A stretch of DNA of 64,000 bases. It comes from Anthoceros angustus (taxonomy: Eukaryota > Streptophyta > Anthocerotopsida > Anthocerotales > Anthocerotaceae). Of the stretch, positions 42,099 through 54,775 are shown piece by piece. The stretch is taken from contig MU008158.1 of assembly GCA_010909165.1 (NCBI GenBank), positions 1,637,478 to 1,701,477 on the forward strand, written 5' to 3'. Positions within the stretch are counted from its first letter, which is position 1, and each line of letters begins with the position of its first letter. The notes under the pieces were generated by a model. That model was not told where the DNA came from and made no database searches. It worked only from the letters and a program-made list of their open reading frames with translations. Made by a program: the position numbers and the translations under genes.

Positions 42099-43351
42099 AT
42101 GGCATCTCCGAAGCTCCTCACACGGCCGGAGTCTTCCAGAGGTGGTCGTTTGGCAACCATTTCAGCGATGTGGTTGCTAGTTCTGAGCACCATGAGCACG
42201 GTGAGCCTGGTGGAGGGGCAGCTGCGATATGGGTTCTACTCTGCCAGTTGCCCGAATGCTGAGAACATTGCGAGAGCTGCGCTCATGGCAAATGTGGCGA
42301 GAGATCCAACAGCCCCGGCTGCTCTGCTGAGGCTCGCCTTTCACGACTGCATAGTTGAGGTAGGCAACTGTGGCTTGCATGAATGATGGAGGTAAATTGA
42401 AGCAAATTTCACGGTCAAGATTGCTCAATGCAACCATAATCCACTCCCCTCCCCGATCTCGAGTCCCAGGACTGATCACTCTATCGTGCAACACAATGCA
42501 GGGCTGCGATGCGTCCATCACGCTCACCGCGGGACCTCAGGTGTCCAGCGAGCTCATATCCGACCGCAACTTCGGGATCAGGCGACTGGACTTCATAGAC
42601 AACATCAAGAGTGCGCTGGAGAGCGCTTGCCCCGGCAGAGTGTCCTGCTCCGACATCATCGTCATGGCGGCCAGAGACGCCATCCTGCTCTCAAGCGGCC
42701 CCTTCATCCAGGTGCCCCTGGGCAGGCGGGATGGCACCTCGGCGAGCAACCGCAGGGCAGACTCTGAAATCCCTCCAGCCTCCTCCGGCTTGGCTACTGC
42801 ACTCGCCGATTTCAGCAGAATGGGCATGACGCTGCAGGAATCCGTGGCAATCATAGGTTAGTGCAACATTCAGCACATGGCAATTTTGAAGACGTGCTTG
42901 ACAATGTGAGTGTGAGAAACCCGATTAACCATCACAAGTGTGGGTGAATCCAGGAGCACACACCTTGGGAGTGGGGCACTGTGTCAGCATTCTCCACAGG
43001 CTGTTCCCCAACCAAGACCCTCAGCTAAGCACAAGTCTGTTCGGAGCACAGCTGCGCACCTCTTGCCCCACCAGCCCACCCATCACGAATGCCACCGTGA
43101 TCAACAACGACTTCACCAATGGGCTGTTCGACAACCAGTACTACCGTGATCTCACCCTTGGACGAGGCCTCTTCACCATCGATTCTGAGCTATCCACCGA
43201 CTCCAGGACCGCTCCCATTGTGAGGCAATTTGCTGGCAACATAGGACTCTTCTACCAAACATTCTCCACTGCGTTTGTGAAGCTGACATCCAACAGAGTC
43301 CTCACAGGCAACCAAGGGCAGGTCCGACGGAGCTGCAGAGCCGTGAACTAG
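42099..43351 (+). CDS. Class III secretory plant peroxidase
   Basis: Three exons, 42099-42359, 42502-42856 and 42954-43351, encode 337 residues (314 if the Met at 42168 is used). The later Met gives a cleaner signal peptide (MWLLVLSTMSTVSLVEGQ). Motifs: the distal haem site RLAFHDC with the catalytic Arg and His, GCDAS, the ACPGRVSCSDIIVMAARDA helix, and the proximal His in GAHTLG. The protein ends with RRSCRAVN. Cys positions fit the four conserved disulfides. It oxidises phenolics with H2O2 in the cell wall or apoplast, in cross-linking or ROS control. RLAFHDCIVE replaces the common RLHFHDCFV, so the first His of that motif is Ala; that residue is not catalytic. No vacuolar carboxyl extension is present. 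Confidence 0.95.
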
Positions 43352-43798
43352 CCTGCACACTCTTGCCATCCAATGCAGCGGATGCCATTCAACAAACATG
43401 CTTCCCGGACGAAATTTGCGAATACTACCGTAGTCTCTCTAGCTCAGGCGCTCGTGTATATGTTTTGCTCTTGTTGTACATAAGCCAAAGGAGCTCGCGT
43501 TCGATCACACACAGCTCTGTTGATGACAGATCCACAATTATCTACATGTATCCGGAGCTTGCTCTGTCTCGTCTCATGTTGGGGGCTGGCACAAATCCCA
43601 ATTCCACTCGACAAATGCATCCCACCTCTGCTTCCAAGGGTTTAAGAAAACGTACATTATCCGAGGCCGCTAACTCTCGCACTTTCTGCCCTAGCTTTTG
43701 TCTCAGCTAGTTCAGCAAGCGTATCCGTTTCGAGTGGCAAGCAATCTTAGACTTGGCCAGGCAGCACTGTAATGTGGGCCTGATTGTAAGGAACATCC
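43352..43798. other. Spacer between peroxidase and FGAM synthase genes
   Basis: It probably contains the peroxidase 3' untranslated region followed by the promoter of the FGAM synthase gene. Both genes are on the plus strand. No open frame with recognisable content was seen. Confidence 0.4.
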
Positions 43799-46700
43799 AT
43801 GGAGTGCATGGCGCTGGCTCAGGGAGGGGCGGTTGCCTTCCCGCACCTGACCAGCAGACGCGGCACGCGAGCTACAGGTTGCCGGCCGTGTTTGCCTTGG
43901 GCGCTCCGTCTTTCGGTGGCGCCAACGCTGTCGTACTTCTCTCGATCCTGGGGAAGATTGAAGTCGTGCAGTGAAGGTGATGGGAATTGAAATTGTGATT
44001 CACAGCTGCTACGAAGTTAGACCAGCTTTGGGAGTCGGCTTGTAAGGTTTGACCAATTTGGCTTGAATCGATTTTGTGTAGGCTGTGGGGACGGAAAGTA
44101 TCGATTTCAGGTGCAGGCACAAGCTGTTGCGGGAACTGAGCAGGTGCGAATTCGGTGCTTGGTCTTGTGCGTGCGGAATCAATTCTGCAATGTGCTTCAC
44201 AGTGTCCACCCGATGCACATTTGTGATTAGGATGCATTGCCAACAACACCTCTTATCGTCGAGTCAGCCTCAGAGCTCTACCATCTGTATCGATACCCTC
44301 TGCTTCCAGAGGCTGGTGCAGCGGCACTTTTGAAACAGGTGAAGTGTTTGAATTCACCATGTTGAAGCTCTGAGAGGTGCTGCTTCACGCACTTCTGTTA
44401 TATTTTTTCAGGTCCGGGAGAAAATTTCTCCAGACGTTGCCTCTATCGAAACTGAACAGGTATTGGACGGTTCCTTTTGAGCAAGCTATCCGTGTTTGTT
44501 AAGATTCTTGCTTGACGCAGTTTATTCGTAAATTGTGTGCAGTGCTTCAACATCGCTGTGACTGCACCGCTTTCGCCAGAGAAGCTGAATGTGCTCAGGT
44601 GGTTGCTGCAAGAGACCTATGCACCGAAAAACTTGAAATCCATCAGTCATCTGTCAGCACGCTCTGCTCATGAAGGTTGGTAGAGCAGTTTGCCCCTTCT
44701 GTTGATGGAAAAGGCTCTTCACGGATTGAGGTTTTACGGGACACATGTTGTAGACCAAAGTGGCTTCCAGCAAGCACCATCTGGCTCACATTTGCGGGTC
44801 TTTCATTTTGCATCAATGCATGTGGCTACCTAATGAGGAGATGGAGTAGTTAACTTTGGGGTTCGCTGGTCCAGTGGTGGTGGAGGTTGGCCCACGTCTG
44901 TCTTTCACAACTGCCTGGTCAGCAAATGCGGTGTCAATATGCAGCGCTTGTGGATTAGTTGAGGTTACGCGCATTGAGCGATCAAGGAGGTACTTTTTGA
45001 GTGTCAGCAATGAAGCAGCGCCACTGGATGGAGATCTGGTTGAAAAGTTTGCATCAATGGTAAGCTGCAACACCATGGAAAGGGCTCGCTCTGTGGCAGT
45101 CTACTTTCCAGTTCTCATCAGTATCGATGTAAGACTGTGCTAACTTGGAAAGTCTCTCCACTCAGGTTCATGACAGGATGACTGAGTGTGTATACAGCAC
45201 AAAGTTGATGTCCTTCGAGAATAAAGTGTTCCCAGCACCTGTAATTCAAGTACCTGTTATTGAGGTAGGGTTGATTGAGTTCATTGTCAAATTGAAGCAA
45301 GCTTAGGCATTTTTTGTCGCTCATAGTTAGCTGTCCCTGTGCATGTGATTCTCTGGGAAAAGGAAGGGCGGGCAGCACTTGAGGCAATCAACAAGTCAAT
45401 GGGGCTAGCTTTTGATGAGTTCGATCTTGAGGTCAGATGAAAATTTGAACCTTGTCATGTTTGTCAGCTGAACTACAACCTCAACTGGGTCTGAACCTTA
45501 TATGTGTTTTACGGCCTGTTTGAGGTGGACAGTTTTATACAAACCTTTTTGTGAACGACATCAAGCGCAACCCAACAAATGTTGAGCTCTTTGATATTGC
45601 TCAGTCAAACAGCGAGCACAGCAGGCACTGGTTTTTTAAGGTAATTATTCCGCTATCCAAATGGGTTGAGGAACATTATCATTTCTTTAAGCTCACCAGT
45701 GGACGTGTGTGCAACAGGGGAAAATAGTCATTGATGGGCATCCAGCACCATTTACGTTGATGGATCTTGTTAAAGACACTTTGAAGGCAAATCCAAACAA
45801 TTCTGTCATTGGCTTCAAAGACAATTCCAGGTACAGCACTCGCCACCCCCTGAAGAACCTTCAGGTCCATATTAGTGTTCACCTGGTTAGTTATGTTACT
45901 GTGGATCTGGCATGCTGCAGTGCAATTCGAGGCTTCGATGTAAAGGCAGTTCTGCCTTCCCAACCTGGACGGCCTTCACCGTTGGGGCCCAAGGATCGAG
46001 ATTTCGATATCCTCTTCACTGCTGAAACACACAACTTCCCCTGTGCAGTAGGTTTCTAGGCCATTTTCTCAAGAAATTGAATGGGCTTCTTCTGTCACTG
46101 TGCAGCTGGCAGCTCTAACTGAGATCCTCTTTTGCAGGTTGCACCATTTCCAGGAGCTGAGACAGGGGCAGGAGGTCGCATTCGAGATACCCATGCTACG
46201 GGGGTTGGATCCATTGTGGTTGCTGCAACAGCTGGGTACTGTGTTGGGAATCTCCAGGTTTGCAGTGATGAGCCATGGTCTTGATATGCGTGCAATCTAT
46301 GGTTATTTAATCAGTGTCGACCTAGCAGTTTGTAACTAGCATTGTTGTACTCACAAGAAAAAGTTTTATCATCGTTGTGGAGTCTCCTTTTGGTTCTTTA
46401 TTTGTCATTGTATGCCTGCTACTAGACTCGAATGGGTGCTTGTTACATGTAGCTGGAGGGATCATTTGCTCCATGGGAGGATTCAAGCTTCATCTATCCC
46501 TCCAATCTGGCATCTCCCCTCCAGGTATGTCATAAATACCAACAGAACACTTCAATATAGTGTCTAGGTTATGCAATTTCAGTACTTGAGCTTGGAGTGA
46601 TATGTTTGGAAATCAGATTCTGATTGATGCAAGCAATGGAGCATCTGACTACGGCAACAAGTTTGGGGAGCCGCTCATTCAGGTTTCTCTTCGACTGTCT

Positions 46701-49700
46701 ACTGTCTAAGCTGGAGTGAAGGTGGAATGACATCTCATAAAATGCGACTGACCTAAGCATGCTGATGGCAGGGTTACACTCGTTCATTCGGGATGAGACT
46801 TGTGAATGGTGAGCGGAGGGAGTGGCTTAAGCCAATAATGTTCAGTGCCGGTATTGGGCAGGTATTGTATTTGACTGTCAATATACGACCTGAAAAGTTG
46901 TATTTTTTTCCAAGTATAGTCTACTCTAGCTGTCTATAGTACTCTTCGCACTCTTCACCGCTCTGAGCAGCAAGCATTTTGTCATAGATTGATCACCGTC
47001 ACTTGGAAAAAGAAGATCCTGAAGAAGGGATGCTTGTGGTGAAGGTATCAACTGTGCCTTGCACTAACTGTGTATCTTTATGAAAAGTTATGACGTGCAA
47101 GCTGATGGTTTATAATACCTCTGTGCTGATTGACTTTATCCTCCAGATTGGTGGCCCAGCCTACAGGATAGGGATGGGAGGTGGTGCAGCTTCCAGCATG
47201 GTGACTGAGGGAACCCCCCTGTGAAAATACCAAATGATCTATTATTTGACTTGAGTTATCTTCTTGGTTTGAAGTTTAGGATGGTTTGGAAGGCTAATTC
47301 TACGAGTCTACTGTTTGGAGCAGGTCAGTGGACAAAATGATGCAGAGCTGGACTTCAATGCAGTACAGAGAGGTGATGCTGAGATGGCACAGAAGCTGTA
47401 TCGAGTAGTTCGTACATGTGTTGAACTGGGCGATGAAAATCCAATTGTCAGCATACATGATCAAGGCGCTGGAGGAAATTGCAATGTTGTGAAAGAGATC
47501 ATCTACCCCAAGGTTGATGATCTTCGATAGACACTGTTGAACCTTGTCCTTATCGAATGTTTCTTTACTGCGCTTTCTGTAAGGGTGGACATCCTGGTGA
47601 GCCATGGCCTGATATCTTTCTATCAGGGTGCAGAGATTGATGTGAGGTCAATTGTTGTGGGCGATCACACAATGTCAGTCCTGGAGATCTGGGGTGCAGA
47701 GTATCAGGAGCAGGTACTTTTATTGAGATTTCTCTTTGTGACAATGTGCCCAGGGTCTGTTACCTGCATTGGTTCTTCCCTGTTTAACTACTTCTTGCAT
47801 TATGGTGCTCAAAAGTGAAGGGATTCTGTGGTGCAATTCGGAAGTGATGCATGAGAACTGTCCTCAAACATTTATGGCTGGCTTGTCATTTTCTGTGCAT
47901 CTTAATGTGCTGCATGCATGTTGTGTACACATGGAGGTGTGGGTGGCATGTCTGATTAAACTATTGGGGTTTCTACTCAGGATGCCTTGCTGATCAGACC
48001 AGAAAGTGAAGGATTGCTGCGTTCAATCTGTCAGAGGGAGCGTGTGTCAATGGCAGTGATTGGCAAGATTAGGTTGTTATCTTGTTTGTTTGGATATCTC
48101 CCTCTCATGAGGAGCGTAGTGAATAAATGGTGATCAATCTAAATTTTAAATCTTTGCTGGCATGCAGTGGTGAAGGTCAGATAGTCTTAGTGGATGGGAC
48201 TGCTAGGGAGGAAGCCCGGTCCAAGGGTCTTCCAGACCCAATTCCTGCTGTGCAGCTCGATCTTGAAAAGGTGTACAATATTTCTATGGTCTTGCTACAC
48301 AGGAGTATGATATTGTATGCTTACAATGTTTCTAGGTCTGCTTGTAGTTAACAATTACTTACATGTCACTGCTCCTCTTCCGAAAGGTGTTAGGTGATAT
48401 GCCACAGAAGGTGTTTGAGTTCAGCCGGAGATACAACCCTTTGGAGCCCTTTGCCACTGCACCCGGACTCACTGTGTCAGAAGCCTTGAAACGCGTTCTA
48501 CGGCTGCCATCTGTGTGCTCCAAGCGGTTTTTAACCTCAAAGGTTTATATTGTGCAAGTGCACCATGTTCTGACCTAGTGCGATAGGATGAGTTTTCAGC
48601 ACTGTATTAATCCTAGGTTGCATTTGTGGCAGGTTGATCGCTGTGTGACAGGCCTGGTTGCTAGGCAGCAAACAGTTGGCCCTTTGCAGTTAACCCTGGC
48701 AGATGTGGCTGTTATTGCACAGGTCCCCTTCACTCACACAGTTCCATTTGTGAATCTGCTTATGTGAGCATCTTTCAGGCAAATATACCAAGTTATCGAT
48801 ATATTTGTTAACGTGTGATTTACCTGTCTTAAATAGACTCACACAGGCATAACGGGGGCTGCATGTTCAATTGGAGAACAGCCTATCAAGGTACTCTTTG
48901 AAAACGTACCACAGGATACTCAGCTTCTTCCTTTGCATGGGAGATTCATGCATGTACTTTGAACTGACAGGGCTTGCTTAACCCCAAGGCTATGGCCAGG
49001 CTGGCTATAGGAGAAGCACTTACCAATCTCGTGTGGGCAAAGGTGATTTTCGGTACCACAATTGTTCAATGCTGGCTGTAATAGGTGCTAGCTTAGCTTC
49101 TGATATCTTTGTTCAAAAGCAGATCACTTCATTGAGGGATGTCAAGGCAAGTGGAAACTGGATGTATGCTGCAAAAATGGACGCAGAAGGAGCGGCTATG
49201 TATGATGCGGGCGTTGCTCTGCGTGATGCTATGATTGAGCTGGAGATTGCAATTGATGGGGGTAAAGATAGTCTGTCAATGGCTGCCCAAGCAGGAGGGG
49301 AGACAGTAAAAGCGCCTGGAAACCTGGTCATCAGTGCTTATTGCTCTTGTCCAGACATATCAAAAGTTGTTACTCCTGATTTGAAGGTAACATGAGTAGT
49401 TGTCTCTCCTCTTAGCTCCCTGAAGGAGGGTTGGCACAAGTTATCCAGCTTATATGTTCATTTTTTTTCGATTAGACCAGTGTTTTGGATAGCCTGCTAT
49501 GTAAGAAACTTTTCAGCTTAACGGGCTGTGGGCCACAGCTTGGAAGTGCGGGGTGTCTATTGCACATTGATATTGCTCATGGGAAACGGCGCCTTGGAGG
49601 TTCCGCTTTGGCACAAGCATATGATCAGGTTCTTGTCATGACGTTTCTTCTAAGACACTTGAATCATCTACCCAGTCTGTACTCAGGGTTGACTCTGAGA

Positions 49701-51435
49701 GCCGTGTAGCATGGTTATCCCTCAAACGTGGTTTGTTCTTTAGGACAGATTGGAGATGAATGCCCTGACGTTGATGACATACAGTATCTTCAGAAGGTGT
49801 TCAATGTCACTCAGGTAACGCTATGATTGCTTAAGTGGTGTAAAGGAGGTGTTCCTGCATGCCTTCAGTGGCCATTGGCTGATGAATAGGTAGATTAACA
49901 CGGCATTGCTCCTCGGCTCTTACTCAGGTACTGGTGGACAAACAGCTCATTGCGGCAGGGCATGACGTCAGTGACGGTGGCATTATTGTGACCTTACTGG
50001 AGATGGCATTTGCGGGTAATTGTGGAATCGACGTAAACTTACCCACTTCTCAGGGTCTTGCCCAGGACCCTTTTGCAACTCTGTTCTCTGAGGAACTCGG
50101 CCTTGTCCTTGAGGTTAACTCCTGCTCGGAATACGTAATGTGGTTCACGTTGTTGGTTTCCACATTCTTGGAGTGGGGTACTTAGTTCGGCTGTTGAAAC
50201 TTGTTGGCACAGGTGAACCACTTGGATTCCGGTAGAGTAGAAGAAATACTGCAGTCAGCTCGGGTCAGCTATGAATGGATTGGTTTCGTCAGAGCTTCAC
50301 CGCGTGTGATTGTGGCTGTTGATGGGGTTGTGTATGTCGAGGATGCAACATCTGCCCTTAGAGACGTTTGGGAAGAGACAAGCTTCTCACTAGAAAGACT
50401 TCAACGCCTTGAGTCCTGTGTGGAAGCCGAGCAGCAGGGGCTTCGCAGCAGGACAACCCCCTCATGGAACTTAAGTTTTGCCCCCATAAGGACATCTGAA
50501 GATCAGTTGAATGCAGCCGCAAAGCCAAAGGTTGCGATTATTCGCGAAGAAGGGAGCAATGGTGATCGAGAGATGTCTGCTGCCGTTCATGCAGCAGGAT
50601 TTGAACCTTGGGATGTCGCAATGGCAGATTTACTCGCTGGAAAAGCAACGTTAGATCAGTACAGAGGGATTATTTTTGTAGGTGGCTTCAGTTATGCAGA
50701 CGTATTGGATTCTGCAAAAGGATGGGCAGGCACAATACGCTTCAACGCAGGCATATTGAAACAGGTGAGACTCCATGGTTTGCCTTTTCCAAGCTTCTGC
50801 AGGGTGTCTGCTTTTTGCTGAACACCCATACCATTGTACTTTTGCAGTTTCAAGACTTCTACAACCGCCTAGACACTTTTAGTCTTGGTGTTTGCAATGG
50901 CTGCCAATTGATGGCACTTCTCGGATGGGTCCCTGGAGCTGATGTTGGAGGCACTCTTGGTTCTGGTGGGGACCAAGTACAGCCAAGATTTGTGCACAAT
51001 GAGTCCGGTCGATTTGAATGTCGGTTTTCATCTGTCACGATCAGAGATTCACCGGCCTTGATGTTGAAGGGAATGGCTGGAACAACAGTGGGCGTGTGGA
51101 CTGCCCATGGTGAAGGACGAGCTTTATTCCCAGATGGAAGTATCCTAGATCAAATCCTTGATTTGAGTTTGGCACCTATAAGGTACTGCGACGACTCAGG
51201 ATTTGCAACCGAGGTTTACCCATTCAATCCCAACGGCTCACCCGGGGGGATTGCTGCTATATGCTCACCGGATGGGCGACATTTGGCCATGATGCCACAC
51301 CCCGAGAGATCTTTTCTCATGTGGCAATTTCCCTGGTATCCTAGGGAGTGGGTGGACATTGATCCTCTGGGTCCAAGCCCCTGGCTGCGTCTTTTTCAAA
51401 ATGCCAGGCAGTGGTGTGACGAGGTCTGTGCTTGA
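43799..51435 (+). CDS. PUR4: Phosphoribosylformylglycinamidine synthase (FGAM synthase, purine step 4)
   Basis: Thirty exons can be fitted, all in phase, giving about 1392 residues (plant enzymes are about 1400). The last two are 50213-50764 and 50848-51435. The enzyme converts FGAR plus glutamine and ATP to FGAM in plastids and mitochondria. In order: a presumed transit peptide in exon 1 (43799-43976, least certain); the PurS-like start SELYHLYRYPLLPEAG at 44270; VEVGPRLSFTTAWSANAVSI; the linker SNSEHSRHWFF; the first AIRS half with ETHNFPCAVAPFPGAETGAG and GGPAYRIGMGGGAASSM; the second half with GNWMYAAKMDAEGAAMYD and IDGGKDSLSM; then the glutaminase with Cys in GVCNGCQLMALLGW and the His/Glu pair in MMPHPERSFLMW. 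Exon 7 start (about 45363, after an AAG acceptor) could instead be 45327. No break was seen. Confidence 0.95.
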
Positions 51436-54400
51436 TCATTCTTGCGTGGTGCCTTATTTTGCTCTTCGGGAGTCTAAGCAACCCACACGGACTACAGCGT
51501 CATCAATTTTTTGACTTGCATGAGCACTGGCATGTAGCTTCTATTATGTTTTCTGGCAATATGAGAATATTAAAATATGCTAGGAATAAAATCGTTTTTT
51601 GTGTAGTGAAAGACTTGTTTGCGGTCGGGCGGCTTTCAACCGTCCAACGTGAGAAACCTCGCATATGCAGCAGGTCCACTACGAGAACCAGGACTTCTGA
51701 AAAGGAGTTTTGCGCCCATCACGATAAACCGTCTCGCGCCCACCATATAACCCAAGAGGTATAAACTCTTTCATCTCAATAATTATGACATCAAAGATGA
51801 GGATAAGTGTAATCCAGAAAGGAGTAATTTTAAGGGTAGCTTTACACTATGACCGGGCACTCAACACCACGAAGAACAAACTACCAGCCGGTTATGGCAT
51901 TGTTGAATGATAGACTACGATTTTGGGGTGATTTGGGTTTTATACTAGCCCGATTAAGTTCATCGTCTTATCTCCCGTTTAGCTTCTTGTGGACATGGTT
52001 AAAAATGAATAATATTACCAAAACGTGTGCTCAACAACTGATCTCTTATAATCTCGAGTTCTACGATCTCGTTTGTGCAATATCGTTTGTGCCATGCGTT
52101 TCCACATCATGCTCGTCATGCCTTTCGAGTTCTACGCATTACACAAAGGCTGTCCAGGATCTACAAGTTCTTTATTGTTGTGACAAGACCACTAAAAGTG
52201 CCAAACAATGGCCAAAAACAAGATTTCGACAATGCCGACTCAAAATTTTCGTGAATGCCCTTGAGAATACGGAGTCACAAAGTTATGATGGCAAATCTTA
52301 ACCAACCAGCGGTCTATGAGTATCATTTTGAATTCATGTGAGTATTCTTTGCAGACCATGTAATCGCGATTCCTTATCGAGCCTTTCGTTTCGTAATGCA
52401 TGATGTGTCAATTCCCCTTCGTGCTACGGATGGCCACAAAAAAGAAAATGTTGTTGGCCTTGGGTGTTTTGTGTGCCTTGGAAATATGTTCATCATCTCT
52501 CCGTGGTTTCATGTTTATCGCAGCTATAGCCGTGCAAAGATACATGCTTAAGTATCCAATCAGAAAAAATAGAAGCGACAGTCAGCATAATGGTGTGTTG
52601 CACACAATCAAGGTTTTGCATTTCTAATTGCTTGTTAGGCTTTACATTGATCGAATGTTCAATCAATTGACTTCAAGTGAATAGACATACTTTCCACCAT
52701 TTGTGCAACCAAATTGGTCTTTTGTTGCAAAAGTAGGTTCACATCACATCTTGAAGGTCATTCCTGTTGACCTGAAAGGTTAGTCTCGTTGTGATGTTGG
52801 GAGCCATGACGATGTTGGGGGCAGAATGCTGAACACGTGAACCTTCTCCTTTTTGAGGGCTTGAATCACAACTCGCTCTCTTTGTCTTAGAAGATCCTCC
52901 CCAAGGGGTTGCCTCCTCAAGGGGTTGGTGCTGTAGTGTGCTTGGCTGACTAGGCAAGAAGAGGCATTCCTTTCTCCTGCTCTTTGTGCCATCAATGATT
53001 TGCTGATTGCGCTGAAGTGACCACTTTTGTGTGGTCTTTATTCTGCTCACTTGCCAAGGTCTAGCTATCCCTGGCATTGGGTTTTTGTCTATGCCTTTCT
53101 CATGTTGAAGACTCGTGTACAAATCTATTCTTTATAAGGTCTCTTATTTCTCTAAAAAAAAAGCCAAAATAGAGTAGTAGGCTGTAGATATGCTCGATAG
53201 CCAAATAGGTCACCAACAATTTGCAACGTTGTCAGCTAATAGTTTTATGAGTGCTATAACAATAATTATTATAGTACTCACGAGGAATGACCCTATGATA
53301 GCCCCCAAATCTGCACCATAACTTGTATAATATTGGTCTGGAGCACTTGGAGCACATGAAACTACCCATTGAGTATACGATATCATTGCTTCATAAGGCT
53401 TTGGCACAAATGGATCCATGTGCCTCCAATGAACACTTTGCCTTCTTGAATAAGGGCTAGGATCCAACTTAGAAATATGAGTTGTGGTGGAATTAAGACG
53501 ATGCACTTCCTGCGGTACATGATGGTATCGAAATCATATTGTAAACGAGGACGATGAATGAACCGTGCACAGTAAATGGCCTACTTTAAAGTGGTTCATA
53601 AGCATGGCAAAATATCATTACATAATAATTTCTATATTATTTTGACATAACCGGACCATATCAATTTGTACCTACCAAAATTCTCATTAAATGCAAAGTA
53701 TGAATTATTGTAAACGAGGACGATGAATGAACCGTGCACAGTAAATGGCCTACTTTAAAGTGGTTCATAAGAATGGCAAAATATCATTACATAATAATTT
53801 CTATATTATTTTGACATAACCGGACCATATCAATCTGTACCTACCAAAATGCTCATTAAATGCAAAGTATGAATCGACTGGAGTTAGAGGCGAGAGAAAT
53901 TGCCATGTCCCATTAGTTTGGTTAACCCGACAGTGTAAAAAGTGCTTAGGGTACGTCGGATCCATCTCTCCAACTCATGTGCGATAGTAATGACCACCCT
54001 AATGTAAAGCTGACCTAAGAGCAGCCAACTCATGCACGGTGGCAATGACCACCCTAGTGTAAAGCTAACCTAAGAGCAGCAACTACACTAGGAGCAATCC
54101 TAAAGATAAGCGATGATAGCAGTACATGCATCCTTGATAAACCTAGAGGTATTTAGACCCTTCCGTCTTGTTAGTCATAGCTACCCATCCCCAGCTTCAT
54201 GGCCCCACACGGCAGCTTCATGACCACCGGTGTTCGTTCATCATGTTCTCGTATCCGCAGTGTGTGGGGCCGCTAGTTGTTAATGCCCTACGCCTTACTC
54301 CATATCAAAAACCTAATGTGGGATTTTGATGTATACTTTGAAGTCTCGGAATTCACTAAAAAGTCCCTATATATGAAAGAGAAGATGAGTAAACCCATCT

Positions 54401-54775
54401 ACCTGTCTACCCATCTACCCATCACATACATCCCTGAAGGTAGGTGTCGTGTGTCAGTATCGTCTCGTTTTGTTGTGTGAGTTGGCCGTTTTGAAACTTC
54501 CACGAACAAGACAAGCCGGCAGCATGAAGTCGCCAAGTTGCGAGCCCAGCTGGTTTGGTCTTTCGGTCCGCAGCCGCGTGGCGGGCTAGACCGGCGAAAT
54601 ACCAGGATTGAGGCAAAACTGGCGAAACCCAACATCGAGGCAGTCAGATCTGGGTGTCTTATTCCACCCAATTTGGCATTCTGTCGTCGTTGGTGTGGGT
54701 GATTGCAAGGCCTCATCACGGGGAAGGGGGTAGCTGCAGGTGGCGTGACGAATTGGCGCTCATCGGGTTGCAACC
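51436..54775. repeat. Intergenic DNA with a 169-bp tandem duplication
   Basis: A 169-bp unit beginning attgtaaacgaggacgatga is present twice in tandem at 53538-53706 and 53707-53873 with a few substitutions. An about 50-bp unit (aatgaccaccctaatgtaaa) is duplicated at about 53970-54085. The minus frame at 53506-53210 has 98 codons and a hydrophobic carboxyl end but no recognised family. The last few hundred bases should contain the promoter of the SRP receptor gene. Confidence 0.65.

Noticed and set aside
53210-53506. 98-codon minus-strand frame with a hydrophobic end as a membrane or transposon protein
   Set aside because: No family motif, no splice-linked neighbours and adjacent to tandem repeats. 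It is too short to support.
51436-53530. Possible transposon between the FGAM synthase and SRP receptor genes
   Set aside because: No terminal inverted repeats, LTR pair or transposase or polymerase motif was seen.
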